Position numbers and translations under genes: made by a program. The notes beneath the pieces were generated by a model. The model ran no database searches. It saw nothing but the letters and a program-made list of their open reading frames with translations, and was not told where the DNA came from. Below are positions 18,193-27,707 of a stretch of DNA of 64,000 nucleotides, in pieces. The stretch comes from Pseudidiomarina donghaiensis. GTDB taxonomy: Bacteria > Pseudomonadota > Gammaproteobacteria > Enterobacterales > Alteromonadaceae. The first letter of the stretch is position 1, and each line of letters opens with the position of its first letter. Location of the stretch: contig NZ_FPCF01000001.1 of assembly GCF_900116895.1 (NCBI RefSeq), forward strand, positions 496,001-560,000. The letters are read 5' to 3'.

Positions 18193-18822
18193 ATGTCTGT
18201 TGTTTTAGAAGCTCAACAACTCACGTCGGTTCGTGCGGGACGCACGCTATTCTCTGATCTGTCCTGGCAGCTTGCGGCCGGCGAAATTCTCCATATTGAA
18301 GGCCCTAACGGTGCGGGTAAATCGACGCTGCTGCGTATTGTGGCCGGTTTACTGCAGCCGCTTGAAGGCGAAGTTCTTTTATTTGGCCAGCCGCAGCGTG
18401 AAGACCCCGAGCTTTGGCAGCGTCAAACCTTGTTCATTGGCCACAAGCCAGCGGTTAAAGCAGAGCTAACAGCGCTTGAGAACTTACATTTTCAAAGTCG
18501 CTTAGACGGCGTGCAGCTTGACGACCCATGGCAACTGTTAGAAACCGTCGGTTTGTTGGGGTTAGAAGACATTCCGGCGCAGCAACTTTCGGCTGGGCAA
18601 CAGCGGCGCATTGCTTTGGCGCGTTTATTCTACAGCCAAGCCAAATTGTGGATTTTGGACGAGCCGTTTACCGCGCTCGACACTCGCGGTATTGACCTTC
18701 TGCACCAACGGTTTGCTCAGCATCTTGAGCACGGCGGCGCCTTGTTGCTAACCTCACATCAACCGTTAACCTGGTCTGGTGAACGGTTACAGCGACTGCG
18801 TATTGAGGCTGCCGATGAATAA
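18193..18822 (+). CDS. ccmA: Cytochrome c biogenesis ABC transporter ATP-binding protein CcmA
   Basis: 209 residues, the typical length. Walker A is GPNGAGKST, the signature is LSAGQQRRIALARL and Walker B is LWILDEPFTALD. With CcmB it forms the ATPase that releases holo-CcmE from the CcmC-haem complex in system I cytochrome c maturation. It is first in a nine-gene ccm operon; its stop overlaps the ccmB start. Confidence 0.96.
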   Translation: MSVVLEAQQLTSVRAGRTLFSDLSWQLAAGEILHIEGPNGAGKSTLLRIVAGLLQPLEGEVLLFGQPQREDPELWQRQTLFIGHKPAVKAELTALENLHFQSRLDGVQLDDPWQLLETVGLLGLEDIPAQQLSAGQQRRIALARLFYSQAKLWILDEPFTALDTRGIDLLHQRFAQHLEHGGALLLTSHQPLTWSGERLQRLRIEAADE

Positions 18823-19498
18823 CGCAAGCACCTGGCAATTACTGAGCGCCATTATGCGCCGCGACTTAGCCGTGGCTCTGCGCCGTCGTAGCGACATTAT
18901 CAACCCATTATTGTTTGTGGTGATTGTGGTCACTCTGTTCCCACTGGCGGTAGGCCCGGGGCCCGATATTCTTGGGCGCATTGCGACCGGGGTTATTTGG
19001 GTGGCAGCCCTATTATCAGCTTTGCTGGGTTCTGAACGACTATTTCGCGATGACTTTTTAGACGGCAACCTTGAGCAATTGGTGCTGCTGCCGGCGCCTT
19101 TACCTGTGCTTGCGCTGGGCAAAATTAGTGTGCACTGGTTGCTCAGTGGCTTGCCGTTGGTGATCCTTGCGCCACTGTGTGCGTTATTACTAAAGCTACC
19201 AATTGACGCGTGGGGCATATTAATGCTTACCCTCTTAATAGGTACCCCGATGTTAAGTGCGATGACCGCGGTTGGCGCAGCTTTGACGGTGAGTTTAGGG
19301 CGTGGTGGGGCGTTGTTGAGCTTACTATTACTACCGTTGTTTATCCCTTTGTTGATATTTGCAGCGGCAGCCGTTGAAAGTACCCTAGTTGGTACATCTG
19401 CGTACGGTCACGTGTTATTATTGGCCGGGTTAATGTTATTGACGCTAACGTTAGCGCCTTTGGCGGTGGCGGCAGCAATACGAGTGAGCGTGAATTAA
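18815..19498 (+). CDS. ccmB: Haem exporter subunit CcmB
   Basis: 227 residues from the ATG at 18815, which overlaps the ccmA stop (ATGAATAA); the in-frame codons upstream belong to ccmA. Six hydrophobic segments. The cytoplasmic start IMRRDLAVALRRRSDIINPLLFF-like region (MRRDLAVALRRRSD, NPLLFVV) is the CcmB signature. It is the membrane partner of CcmA. Confidence 0.95.
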   Translation: MNNASTWQLLSAIMRRDLAVALRRRSDIINPLLFVVIVVTLFPLAVGPGPDILGRIATGVIWVAALLSALLGSERLFRDDFLDGNLEQLVLLPAPLPVLALGKISVHWLLSGLPLVILAPLCALLLKLPIDAWGILMLTLLIGTPMLSAMTAVGAALTVSLGRGGALLSLLLLPLFIPLLIFAAAAVESTLVGTSAYGHVLLLAGLMLLTLTLAPLAVAAAIRVSVN

Positions 19499-19499
19499 T

Positions 19500-20252
19500 A
19501 TGTGGAAGTGGTTACATCCTTACGCAAAAGGCGAAGCGACTTACAGGTTGCTTGGCGCCTGGTTGCCGTGGCTGAGTGCTTTGGCGGCCCTGTTTGTGGC
19601 TGTCGGCTTGGGGTGGGGGTTATTTTACGCACCACCAGACTACCAGCAAGGTGACAGTTATCGCATTATCTTCATTCACGTACCGGCTGCGATGTTTTCA
19701 ATGGGTGCGTACACCGGAATGGCCATTGCCGCGCTGATTGCGCTAGTTTGGCAAATTCGCACTGCAGAGTGGGCTATAGCTGCCATTGCGCCAGTGGGTG
19801 CAGTGCTTACTTTTGTGGCTTTGTTTACTGGCGCGGTGTGGGGTAAACCCATGTGGGGCACTTGGTGGGAGTGGGACGCGCGGCTTACCTCTGAGCTTAT
19901 TCTGTTGTTTTTATATATTGGCGTATTAGCGTTGTATTATGCCTTTAATGATGCACGTACCGGCGCCAAGGCGGCGGCTATATTGGCACTTGTCGGCGTT
20001 GTTAATGTACCTATTATTCACTTTTCGGTTTATTGGTGGAACTCGTTGCACCAAGGCGCCACCATTACAAAGTTTGAAAAGCCATCAATGCCGGTAGAAA
20101 TGTTAACCCCGTTGCTAATTAGTATCGCTGGGTTTTTATTCTTAACCGCGGCGTTAGTTACGCAGCGCTTGCGCAATGAAATATTAAAGCAAGAGTTACA
20201 TCGTCCTTGGGCGCAGCAGCAGTTGGGTGTGGAGGCTGAGCATGGCGTTTGA
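19500..20252 (+). CDS. ccmC: Haem-handling membrane protein CcmC
   Basis: 250 residues with six transmembrane segments. The tryptophan-rich WWD domain is visible as GTWWEWDARLTSELIL, flanked by conserved histidines (IFIHVPAA and HFSVYWWNSLHQG). CcmC loads haem onto CcmE in the periplasm. One base separates it from ccmB, and it overlaps ccmD by 11 bp. Confidence 0.96.
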   Translation: MWKWLHPYAKGEATYRLLGAWLPWLSALAALFVAVGLGWGLFYAPPDYQQGDSYRIIFIHVPAAMFSMGAYTGMAIAALIALVWQIRTAEWAIAAIAPVGAVLTFVALFTGAVWGKPMWGTWWEWDARLTSELILLFLYIGVLALYYAFNDARTGAKAAAILALVGVVNVPIIHFSVYWWNSLHQGATITKFEKPSMPVEMLTPLLISIAGFLFLTAALVTQRLRNEILKQELHRPWAQQQLGVEAEHGV

Positions 20253-20469
20253 TAGCTGGCAAGAGGCCATCTGGATGGGTGGTTACGGGTTTTATGTTTG
20301 GTTAAGTTTTGGTGTGTCGTTATTAGCGATTGCTATTTTAGTGGTTCATGGGTTACTCACCCGCAAAAAATTGGCTGCCATGGCGGTACAAGAACAGCAG
20401 CGTAAGCAACGGCTTGCGCGGCGTCAGCAGCAAGAGCGCGCTCAGCGCAAAGAGAAAGGAGCACAGTAG
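20242..20469 (+). CDS. ccmD: CcmD, small subunit for holo-CcmE release
   Basis: 75 residues from the ATG at 20242. One transmembrane helix (about residues 15-37) with the family-typical [14 protein letters not shown], then a basic glutamine/arginine-rich cytoplasmic tail. CcmD stabilises CcmABC and is needed to release haem-loaded CcmE. Confidence 0.93.
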   Translation: MAFDSWQEAIWMGGYGFYVWLSFGVSLLAIAILVVHGLLTRKKLAAMAVQEQQRKQRLARRQQQERAQRKEKGAQ

Positions 20470-20471
20470 TT

Positions 20472-20990
20472 ATGATTCCTCGTCGAAAAAAACGTCTTGC
20501 TTGGGTTTTGTCGCTAATTGTTGGTGTGGCCGCGGCAATAAGCTTGATTTTGTATGCGCTGACGCAAAATATCGATTTGTTCTACACCCCTTCTGAAATG
20601 ATAGAAGGCAAAGGCCCTGATAAAACTCGACCGCATGTAGGGCAACGTCTGCGCGTGGGCGGTATGGTGGTCGAGGGAACCGTGAAGCGCAATCCACAAA
20701 CGCTCGAAGTCAGTTTTAAAGTGACGGACACCGGCCCTGAAGTCACCGTGTTGTATACCGGTATATTGCCTGACTTGTTTCGCGAAGGACAAGGTATTGT
20801 TGCACAGGGTGTTTTGGTGGAGCCGACGGTACTAAAAGCGACAGAAGTGCTGGCTAAACACGACGAAGAATACATGCCACCGGAATTAGCTGAGGCCATG
20901 AAAGGCATTAAGCATGTGAACCCGAATCAACCGGATTACACCGGTTCTAAAGAAACGGATACACAAAAAGAAGACAATGGTGGCCAATAA
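20472..20990 (+). CDS. ccmE: Haem chaperone CcmE
   Basis: 172 residues: an N-terminal membrane anchor (about residues 10-30) and an OB-fold periplasmic domain. The covalent haem-binding His130 and neighbouring Tyr134 are in [11 protein letters not shown], at the same numbers as in E. coli Ccm[12 protein letters not shown] and [11 protein letters not shown] are further signatures. Confidence 0.97.
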   Translation: MIPRRKKRLAWVLSLIVGVAAAISLILYALTQNIDLFYTPSEMIEGKGPDKTRPHVGQRLRVGGMVVEGTVKRNPQTLEVSFKVTDTGPEVTVLYTGILPDLFREGQGIVAQGVLVEPTVLKATEVLAKHDEEYMPPELAEAMKGIKHVNPNQPDYTGSKETDTQKEDNGGQ

Positions 20991-23014
20991 TGATTGCTGA
21001 ATTTGGTCAACTTGCGCTAGCTATGGCGCTAGCATTTTCTGCATTGTTAGCTGTATACCCGTTGTGGGGCGCTTGGCGTGGCCATAGCGGCGCTATGTTA
21101 TTGGCGCGCCCATTGGCCTACGGCCAATTTATTTTTACGGCGCTAGCCTACGGGGCGTTAACCTGGGGCTTTGTGGTCAATGACTTTACTATTTCTTACG
21201 TGGCTCACAACTCGAACAGCGCCTTGCCGTTGGTGTATCGCATTACCGCTGTATGGGGCTCGCATGAAGGCTCGTTTTTGTTATGGATGCTGATGCAAGC
21301 CGGCTGGATAGCAGCGGTGGCCCTGTTGTCGCGGCGTATGCCATTGACCATGATGGCGCGTGTATTGGCTATTTTGGGCTTAGTCAGTATTGGTTTTTAC
21401 CTGTTTATGTTAACGGTGTCGAACCCATTTGACCGTGCCTTACCCCTAATTCCGGTGGACGGCCGCGACTTAAATCCACTGTTGCAAGATCCCGGCATGA
21501 TCTTCCACCCGCCATTGTTGTACATGGGCTATGTTGGTTTTTCAGTGGCTTTTGCGTTTGCTATTGCGGCGTTGTTAAGTGGCAAGCTTGATGCCTCGTG
21601 GGCGCGCTGGTCACGACCTTGGGCAACCGCGGCTTGGTGCTTTTTAACATTAGGTATTGCGCTGGGAAGTTGGTGGGCATATTACGAACTCGGCTGGGGC
21701 GGCTGGTGGTTCTGGGACCCCGTTGAAAACGCTAGCTTTATGCCTTGGTTGGTTGGTACTGCACTCATTCATTCGTTAGCGGTTACCGAAAAACGCGGCG
21801 CTTTTAAGTCATGGACCGTATTGCTTGCTATTTCAGCTTTCAGTTTAAGTTTGCTCGGTACTTTCTTGGTACGCTCTGGCGTGATTGTGTCGGTGCATGC
21901 TTTTGCCACCGACCCTGCACGCGGCCTGTTTATTTTGGGCTTGCTGGCGGTGGTTATTGGTGGCTCTTTGCTGTTATTTGCATTGCGTGCTGGCGCCGTC
22001 AATAGCCATACCAAGTATGAATTCTTTTCCCGCGAGGTATTGTTGCTGGGTAACAACATATTGCTGATGGCGGCTACTCTGGTGGTGCTACTCGGTACCT
22101 TATTGCCGTTGGTACACAAAGAGCTGGGCCTGGGCTCAATTTCAATTGGCGAGCCGTTCTTTAATCAAATGTTTACCTGGTTGATTGTGCCCTTTGTATT
22201 ACTCATTGGGTTAGGGCCGCTATTGCGATGGCGGCGCCAAGAGCTCAAGCCAATAGCTGGTGACTTAGCGTTAGCTTTGGCGCTTGCGTTGGTATTGGGC
22301 TTTGCTTTGCCATACGTACTTACCGATCAAGTCATGGCGTTGACTGTGCTGGGCTTAGTGATGGCGCTGTGGATTGTTTTAACTTTGGTGACTGAGCTGA
22401 AACAACGTATTCAGCAGCGCGGTCAAGGTTTAGCTAGCTTAACCAAGTTAGGCCGCAGTCACTGGGGCATGGTACTTGGTCATTTGGGGTTTGCGGTGAC
22501 CTTGGTTGGTATTGCTGCTGTAAGCCAGTACGAAGTTGAGCGCGATGTGCGCTTAGCACCGGGTGAGTCGGTTGTTATTGAAAACTACCGGTTTCAGTTT
22601 GATGTGCTGAGTGAACAGCAAGGGCCGAATTATTTAACCGATCATGCGGAGTTTTCGGTGTACCGCGTTAACGGCGATAGCGAGCGCAAAATTGCTGAGT
22701 TAGTGACCGAGAAGCGTTTTTATACCGTGCAACGCATGAGCATGACCGAAGTCGGCTTAGACTCGGGCTTTTTACGCGATTTATACGTGGCTCTGGGTGA
22801 ACCCTTAGATGATGCGGCGAATCCTAACTCATGGGCTGTGCGCATTTATATCAAGCCATTTGTCCGCTGGATTTGGCTAGGCGCTGTCATTATGGCGTTA
22901 GGTGGTGCATTAGCGATGAGCGATAAGCGTTATCGCTCTGGCAAATTTGGCAAAAAAGGCCAGTCTGGCAAGCAGTCATTAGCAAAGACGCGAGGTGAAC
23001 ATGGCACAGCGTAG
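20990..23014 (+). CDS. ccmF: Haem lyase CcmF
   Basis: 674 residues with about 15 transmembrane segments. The WWD domain is GGWWFWDPVENASFMPWL, and haem-ligand histidines are in FHPPLLYMGYVG and nearby loops. CcmF transfers haem from CcmE to apocytochrome c together with CcmH/I. It overlaps ccmE by one base. Confidence 0.96.
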   Translation: MIAEFGQLALAMALAFSALLAVYPLWGAWRGHSGAMLLARPLAYGQFIFTALAYGALTWGFVVNDFTISYVAHNSNSALPLVYRITAVWGSHEGSFLLWMLMQAGWIAAVALLSRRMPLTMMARVLAILGLVSIGFYLFMLTVSNPFDRALPLIPVDGRDLNPLLQDPGMIFHPPLLYMGYVGFSVAFAFAIAALLSGKLDASWARWSRPWATAAWCFLTLGIALGSWWAYYELGWGGWWFWDPVENASFMPWLVGTALIHSLAVTEKRGAFKSWTVLLAISAFSLSLLGTFLVRSGVIVSVHAFATDPARGLFILGLLAVVIGGSLLLFALRAGAVNSHTKYEFFSREVLLLGNNILLMAATLVVLLGTLLPLVHKELGLGSISIGEPFFNQMFTWLIVPFVLLIGLGPLLRWRRQELKPIAGDLALALALALVLGFALPYVLTDQVMALTVLGLVMALWIVLTLVTELKQRIQQRGQGLASLTKLGRSHWGMVLGHLGFAVTLVGIAAVSQYEVERDVRLAPGESVVIENYRFQFDVLSEQQGPNYLTDHAEFSVYRVNGDSERKIAELVTEKRFYTVQRMSMTEVGLDSGFLRDLYVALGEPLDDAANPNSWAVRIYIKPFVRWIWLGAVIMALGGALAMSDKRYRSGKFGKKGQSGKQSLAKTRGEHGTA

Positions 23015-23603
23015 CAAACTAAAATGGATTATTTTGGCATTTCCGCTGTTGCTGTTTATCTGGCTCACCATTTTTTTGCTGCGTGGGCTGTTTTCAGACC
23101 CAACCGAGCTAAGCAGTGCTTTGGTGGGCAAACCGGTGCCAGCGTTTGAACTACCCGATGTATACAACCCAGAAAAAATGTATACCGAGGCGGTGCTAAA
23201 AGGGCGGCCAATGCTGTTGAACGTATGGGCAACCTGGTGTCCAACCTGCCAAGCCGAGCATGCCTATTTGAATAAGCTTGCGGCTGAGGGCGTGTACATT
23301 GTTGGCTTGAATTATAAAGACGATTCGCGCGCTAAAGCGGTTAACTGGCTGAATACGCTAGGCGACCCCTACCAGGTGAATTTGTTTGATGAGCGTGGCA
23401 TGGTGGCCATTGATTTTGGGGTGTACGGTGCGCCAGAAACCTTTTTAATTAATATGAATGGTGAGGTTGTGTATCGCCACGTGGGCGATGTGAATGACCG
23501 CGTTTGGCAGCAGGTGCTCGGGCCTAAATATGAAGCCGAAATGGCAACTTATATGAACCAGCCGATGGAAGCAGAAAGTGCGACGGCAGGAGGTCAATCG
23601 TGA
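23001..23603 (+). CDS. ccmG: Thiol:disulfide interchange protein CcmG/DsbE
   Basis: 200 residues from the ATG at 23001 (GAGG upstream). An N-terminal anchor is followed by a thioredoxin-fold domain with WATWCPTCQAEH (active-site CPTC) and the cis-proline region YGAPETFLI. It keeps the apocytochrome haem-binding cysteines reduced in the periplasm. It overlaps ccmF. Confidence 0.95.
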   Translation: MAQRSKLKWIILAFPLLLFIWLTIFLLRGLFSDPTELSSALVGKPVPAFELPDVYNPEKMYTEAVLKGRPMLLNVWATWCPTCQAEHAYLNKLAAEGVYIVGLNYKDDSRAKAVNWLNTLGDPYQVNLFDERGMVAIDFGVYGAPETFLINMNGEVVYRHVGDVNDRVWQQVLGPKYEAEMATYMNQPMEAESATAGGQS

Positions 23604-24130
23604 TGCGTTTTATGACGATGCTGTGTCTGGCGGTATTGGTGACATTGAGCAGTGCTCACGCGGCAAGTTTGCAAACCTACACCTTTGATGACCCCAGTAA
23701 AGAAGCTTTGTTTCGTGAGCTTATTAGCGAGATTCGTTGCCCGAAATGTCAAAATCAAACCATTGCCGACTCTGACGCGCCATTAGCCAAAGATTTGCGC
23801 GATAGAACCTATTTAATGGTACAAGAAGGCGCGACCAAGCAAGAAGTTATTGATTATATGGTGGCCCGTTACGGCGACTTCGCCTATTATCGGCCGCCAG
23901 TACAGACGAGTACTTTGGTGTTGTGGCTCGGTCCATTGGTGGTGATTGTTGTCGGTGCTGGCGTTATATTGTGGCGGGTACGCTCACGAACAAATACCGA
24001 TATTGGTTTGTCGACCGAAGAACAAGCGCAATTAGCCAAGTTACGCGCCACCAACACTGGTGGTAACGCAGATGAAAGCGCTGATACTGCTAACCAGGAT
24101 GCCGGCCGAGACAAAGGTGACCTGTCATGA
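23600..24130 (+). CDS. ccmH: Cytochrome c maturation protein CcmH
   Basis: 176 residues with a signal peptide (ending near SAHA), the redox motif RCPKCQNQTIADSDA and one C-terminal transmembrane helix. It reduces apocytochrome c for haem attachment. In E. coli CcmH is fused to a TPR domain; here that part is the separate gene ccmI. The start could be GTG 23600 or ATG 23603, both served by AGGAGG at 23588-23593. Confidence 0.94.
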   Translation: MMRFMTMLCLAVLVTLSSAHAASLQTYTFDDPSKEALFRELISEIRCPKCQNQTIADSDAPLAKDLRDRTYLMVQEGATKQEVIDYMVARYGDFAYYRPPVQTSTLVLWLGPLVVIVVGAGVILWRVRSRTNTDIGLSTEEQAQLAKLRATNTGGNADESADTANQDAGRDKGDLS

Positions 24131-25326
24131 TTATTCATATTGCCTTGATTGCTGCTGTGGCTATTAGTGGCGCTTTATTTTTACTGATTACGGGGCGTAA
24201 ACAACGAGAGCAGCAGCGTACCCGGCTTGATGTAAATCGCGAGCTTTATCAGCAACGCAAAGAAGAGTTAGTGCAAGAGCGCGATGACGGTTTACTGACA
24301 GCCGAGGCATACGCGCGTGCCAACGACGAACTTGATAAACGTTTTGTGTCTGAAAATACCGAGTTAGAGCAGGTTCATGATCAGCAGGTAGGCCGAAACA
24401 TATGGTTGCCGGCAATGATTGTACTGGTACTCACGGTCGTTTTTTATACATTGTTTGGTAGCTGGAGCTTGCAACGCCAAGCAGATGAAGCGCTTGAGCA
24501 ACTGCCAGAACTTGGCAAAAAGGTGCTAACGAATGCCGATGCGCAAACCACTCGCGAAGAACTTGAAACCTTTGCTTTAGGGTTGCGGCAACGCTTAGCT
24601 GCGGAACCGAATGATGCTGTCGCTTGGTTGGTTTACGCCCGCAGCATGTCGGCGCTAGGCCAATTAGAGCAAAGTATTGATGCTTATAAAAAATCGCTGA
24701 GTATTGAGCCCAACCGAGTGGGTACTCTGGTTAGTTATGCTCAGTTACTGCTGCAAACCGGTGACGAGGACTTTATGCCGGAAGCGGCAACCATGCTACG
24801 CCGTGTGCTTGAACAAGATCCAAGCAATCAAGAAGCATTGTCGTTGTTAGGGTTCGTGGCGTTTCAGCGCGGCGATTGGCAACAGGCGGTAACCGCTTGG
24901 GAGTTATTGCTGCAACAAATTCCAGAGTCAGATGAGCGCTACGGGCCAGTGGCAACCGCGGTTGCCGATGCTAAGCAACGTTTAGTTGCTGGCGAACTTG
25001 AGCTGACTGTCACCGTAAATATTACCGATGAAGCCCGTGCGGCGATACCAGACGGCGCAACGTTGTTTGTTTATATTCGCGCCGCCGAAGGGCCAGGTAT
25101 GCCAGCAGCGGTCGTGCGTCAGCCGGTTTCGGAGTTTCCGGTGACGGTGACTTTGTCAGATGCGAATGCCATGTTGCCAGACTATCGCATGAGTCAATTG
25201 AACCAATGGCAGGTTATGGCACGTATATCAGCAGATGAGCGGATAGAAGTTGAGCCCGGCGACCGTGATGCCGAGCCACTGATTATAGATGCCGCCTCCA
25301 CCCGTGTTGAGTTAGTGATAAGGTAG
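24127..25326 (+). CDS. ccmI: Cytochrome c maturation protein CcmI (TPR)
   Basis: 399 residues. Two N-terminal transmembrane helices flank a cytoplasmic loop with a coiled-coil pattern, then TPR repeats (for example AWLVYARSMSALGQLEQSIDAYKKSL-type helices) and a beta-rich C-terminal domain (LTVTVNITDEARAAIPDGATLFVYIRAAEGP, typical of CcmI). It chaperones apocytochrome c to the CcmFH lyase. It overlaps ccmH by four bases. Confidence 0.92.
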   Translation: MIIHIALIAAVAISGALFLLITGRKQREQQRTRLDVNRELYQQRKEELVQERDDGLLTAEAYARANDELDKRFVSENTELEQVHDQQVGRNIWLPAMIVLVLTVVFYTLFGSWSLQRQADEALEQLPELGKKVLTNADAQTTREELETFALGLRQRLAAEPNDAVAWLVYARSMSALGQLEQSIDAYKKSLSIEPNRVGTLVSYAQLLLQTGDEDFMPEAATMLRRVLEQDPSNQEALSLLGFVAFQRGDWQQAVTAWELLLQQIPESDERYGPVATAVADAKQRLVAGELELTVTVNITDEARAAIPDGATLFVYIRAAEGPGMPAAVVRQPVSEFPVTVTLSDANAMLPDYRMSQLNQWQVMARISADERIEVEPGDRDAEPLIIDAASTRVELVIR

Positions 25327-25331
25327 TATTA

Positions 25332-26063
25332 ATGAATAAATGGATAGTTTTGGCAGCAATATTGCTGCTTGTTACAGGCTGTGCCAGTGCACCCAAAGAC
25401 GACCCGTGGGCAGACCCTAAAGACCCGTACGAAGAATTTAACCGCGACATGTGGGAATTTAACGAAGAACTTGATGATGCGGTGCTGCGTCCGGCAGCGA
25501 AGGCATACGGCTACATTCCAAAGCCGGTGCGTACGGGGTTATTGAATGCCGCAGAGAACTTAGACGAAGTTTCGTCGTTAGTGAATAACCTGCTGCAAGG
25601 CAAAGTAGTAGACGCTGGTGTGTCGTTTTGGCGTTTTACTATCAATAGTACGGTTGGTGTACTGGGAGTATTCGACGTTGCCACCGAAATTGGTATTGAC
25701 CGACGCCAAGAAGGCTTTGGCGAGGTATTGGCAACCTATGGCGTGCCCGACGGCCCTTATTTAATGTTACCAGGCATGGGGCCAACAGTGCCGGTTGACC
25801 GTGGTGGTGACGTAGTTGATGGTATGTACTTCCCACTGGATAACTTAAGTGGCCCTTTGAGTGCCGCGCGCTGGGTGGTAAAAGGGCTTGATACACGCTT
25901 GCAGCTTATTGAACTTGAACCCATGCTGGAAGACTCGCTGGACCCATACTCGTTTGTCAAAGAGTCGTACTATCAACGTTGGTTAGATAAAAAGTTTGAT
26001 GGTAACCCACCAGAAGAACCGCAAGAAGAAGAGCTCAGCGAAGACTTCTACGATCAATTTTAA
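25332..26063 (+). CDS. mlaA: Outer-membrane lipid asymmetry lipoprotein MlaA (VacJ)
   Basis: 243 residues. The lipoprotein signal has lipobox VTGC with Cys17. The VacJ domain is clear from DPYEEFNRDMWEFNEELD, FWRFTINSTVGVLGVFDVA and PYLMLPGMGPT. MlaA extracts mislocalised phospholipids from the outer leaflet and hands them to the Mla pathway. The remaining mla genes are not here. It follows ccmI by 5 bp, so it may be read with the ccm operon. Confidence 0.95.
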   Translation: MNKWIVLAAILLLVTGCASAPKDDPWADPKDPYEEFNRDMWEFNEELDDAVLRPAAKAYGYIPKPVRTGLLNAAENLDEVSSLVNNLLQGKVVDAGVSFWRFTINSTVGVLGVFDVATEIGIDRRQEGFGEVLATYGVPDGPYLMLPGMGPTVPVDRGGDVVDGMYFPLDNLSGPLSAARWVVKGLDTRLQLIELEPMLEDSLDPYSFVKESYYQRWLDKKFDGNPPEEPQEEELSEDFYDQF

Positions 26064-26090
26064 CCTGCTTTTTGGCCCGTTTATGCCGCC

Positions 26091-26113
26091 AAGCCTTGCA
26101 CCATGCAAGGCTT
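26091..26113 (+). terminator. Candidate terminator after mlaA
   Basis: A perfect 10-bp stem AAGCCTTGCA/TGCAAGGCTT with a 3-nt loop, 27 bp after the mlaA stop codon. Only TTTC-like bases follow (CTTTCGCGTT), so the T run is weak. Confidence 0.5.
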
Positions 26114-26181
26114 TCGCGTTATAAAAGCCCGTCACATTTATAAGTTACATAACTATAATTACATTTCATTGAGGAATTCTT

Positions 26182-27678
26182 ATGAGCCAGGCGCCTTCTA
26201 AGTCTGAACTTTGGGGTCATCCAAAGGGCCTGTATGTGCTATTTACAGCCGAAATGTGGGAGCGTTTCTCTTACTACGGCATGCGCGCACTTTTAGTATT
26301 AACCCTTGTTGCGGCAACTGAAGCGGCCAACCCAGGGTTTGGCATGAGCGACGCAGATGCGTTGTCGCTATATGGTATTTACACGGGGCTAGTGTATTTT
26401 ACGCCGCTTATTGGTGGCTGGTTAGCCGATAACTATTTAGGCCAACGTCGTTCTATTTTGCTCGGTGGTATTTTAATGGCCGCTGCGCAGTTTACACTGT
26501 TTGCGGCAACCCCACACAGCATTGAGTTATTCTATGTGGGCTTAGGCTTATTAATTGCCGGTAACGGTTTATTTAAGCCAAATATTTCAACCATCGTTGG
26601 CGATTTGTACGAACAAGGCGACGCACGCCGTGATAGTGCATTTTCAATTTTCTACATGGGCATTAACTTAGGTGCCTTCATTGCTCCACTTATTACCTCT
26701 ACCTTAGGTGAAAGTGCCGATTACGGCTGGCGTTGGGGTTATTTTGCAGCTGGCGTTGGTATGACTTTAGCCGTGATCACCCAAGGCTTGTTCTTCCAAC
26801 GTTTCTTGGGCGATGTGGGTAAAATTCCAGGTGCCAAACGTGACCGTGACGCTACTGGTGGCGTGAAAAAGCCACTGTCGAAAGTTGAGCACGATCGTTT
26901 ACGGGTTATTTTGTTCTTGTTTGTGTTTGTGACGGTATTCTGGTTGGCGTTTGAGCAAGCCGGTGGCCTTATGAGCATTTATGCCGATCGCTACACAGAT
27001 CGTATGCTTGGTGCAACTGAAGTACCTGCCGGTTACTTTCAGTCGTTAAACCCACTGTTTATTCTACTTTTTGCACCGGTATTCTCATTCTTGTGGATGT
27101 GGTTACACAAAAAAGACAAGAGCCCAGATGCGCCAATAAAAGTATTTGCTGGCCTGATTTTAACCTCGATCGGTTTTGTCTTCTTGATTCTGGGCCTGTT
27201 CGAAATTCAAGTGACTGGCAAAGCCAACATGATGTGGTTAGTCCTGGCGTACATGTTCCACACCTTGGGTGAATTATGTATTTCGCCAGTGGGTCTGTCA
27301 TTGATGACCAAACTAGCTCCGCTGCGTTTGGCCTCGTTAGTCATGGGTGTTTGGTTCTTAATGCCAGCCATTGCTAGCTACTTAGCGGGTATGGTCGGTG
27401 CCTTTAGTGAACAAGCTGACAAGTACGAGTTTTCAATTAACTTGGCGCAGTCTATTGGCCTCGAAGCGCAATATTCTGGTTTGTTAGTGGTGTTTGGCGG
27501 CGTGGCTGTGGGCCTATTGTTCTTCGCCGTCATTTTGTGGTTCATTTCAGGCATGTTAGTGAACTGGATGCACGGTGCTGAGCGCGCTGCACCCGCTACT
27601 GCGGTAGAAGGCGTTGAGCAAGAGCTTGAAGCGGTTGCCGAGCATGAAGGTTTAGGCGACAAAGCTGATAAACGATAG
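26182..27678 (+). CDS. Proton-dependent oligopeptide transporter (POT/PTR2 family)
   Basis: 498 residues with the major-facilitator pattern of about 14 membrane segments. The POT signature EMWERFSYYGMRALL near the N-terminus supplies the ExxERFxYY proton-coupling motif, and GNGLFKPNISTIVGDLY is the second PTR2 signature. It imports di- and tripeptides with protons. Start ATG with GAGGAATTCTT upstream. The acidic C-terminal tail is not conserved. The exact Dtp subtype cannot be decided. Confidence 0.92.
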   Translation: MSQAPSKSELWGHPKGLYVLFTAEMWERFSYYGMRALLVLTLVAATEAANPGFGMSDADALSLYGIYTGLVYFTPLIGGWLADNYLGQRRSILLGGILMAAAQFTLFAATPHSIELFYVGLGLLIAGNGLFKPNISTIVGDLYEQGDARRDSAFSIFYMGINLGAFIAPLITSTLGESADYGWRWGYFAAGVGMTLAVITQGLFFQRFLGDVGKIPGAKRDRDATGGVKKPLSKVEHDRLRVILFLFVFVTVFWLAFEQAGGLMSIYADRYTDRMLGATEVPAGYFQSLNPLFILLFAPVFSFLWMWLHKKDKSPDAPIKVFAGLILTSIGFVFLILGLFEIQVTGKANMMWLVLAYMFHTLGELCISPVGLSLMTKLAPLRLASLVMGVWFLMPAIASYLAGMVGAFSEQADKYEFSINLAQSIGLEAQYSGLLVVFGGVAVGLLFFAVILWFISGMLVNWMHGAERAAPATAVEGVEQELEAVAEHEGLGDKADKR

Positions 27679-27707
27679 AAATAGTAAATTAATAGGGAAA
27701 TTTGAGC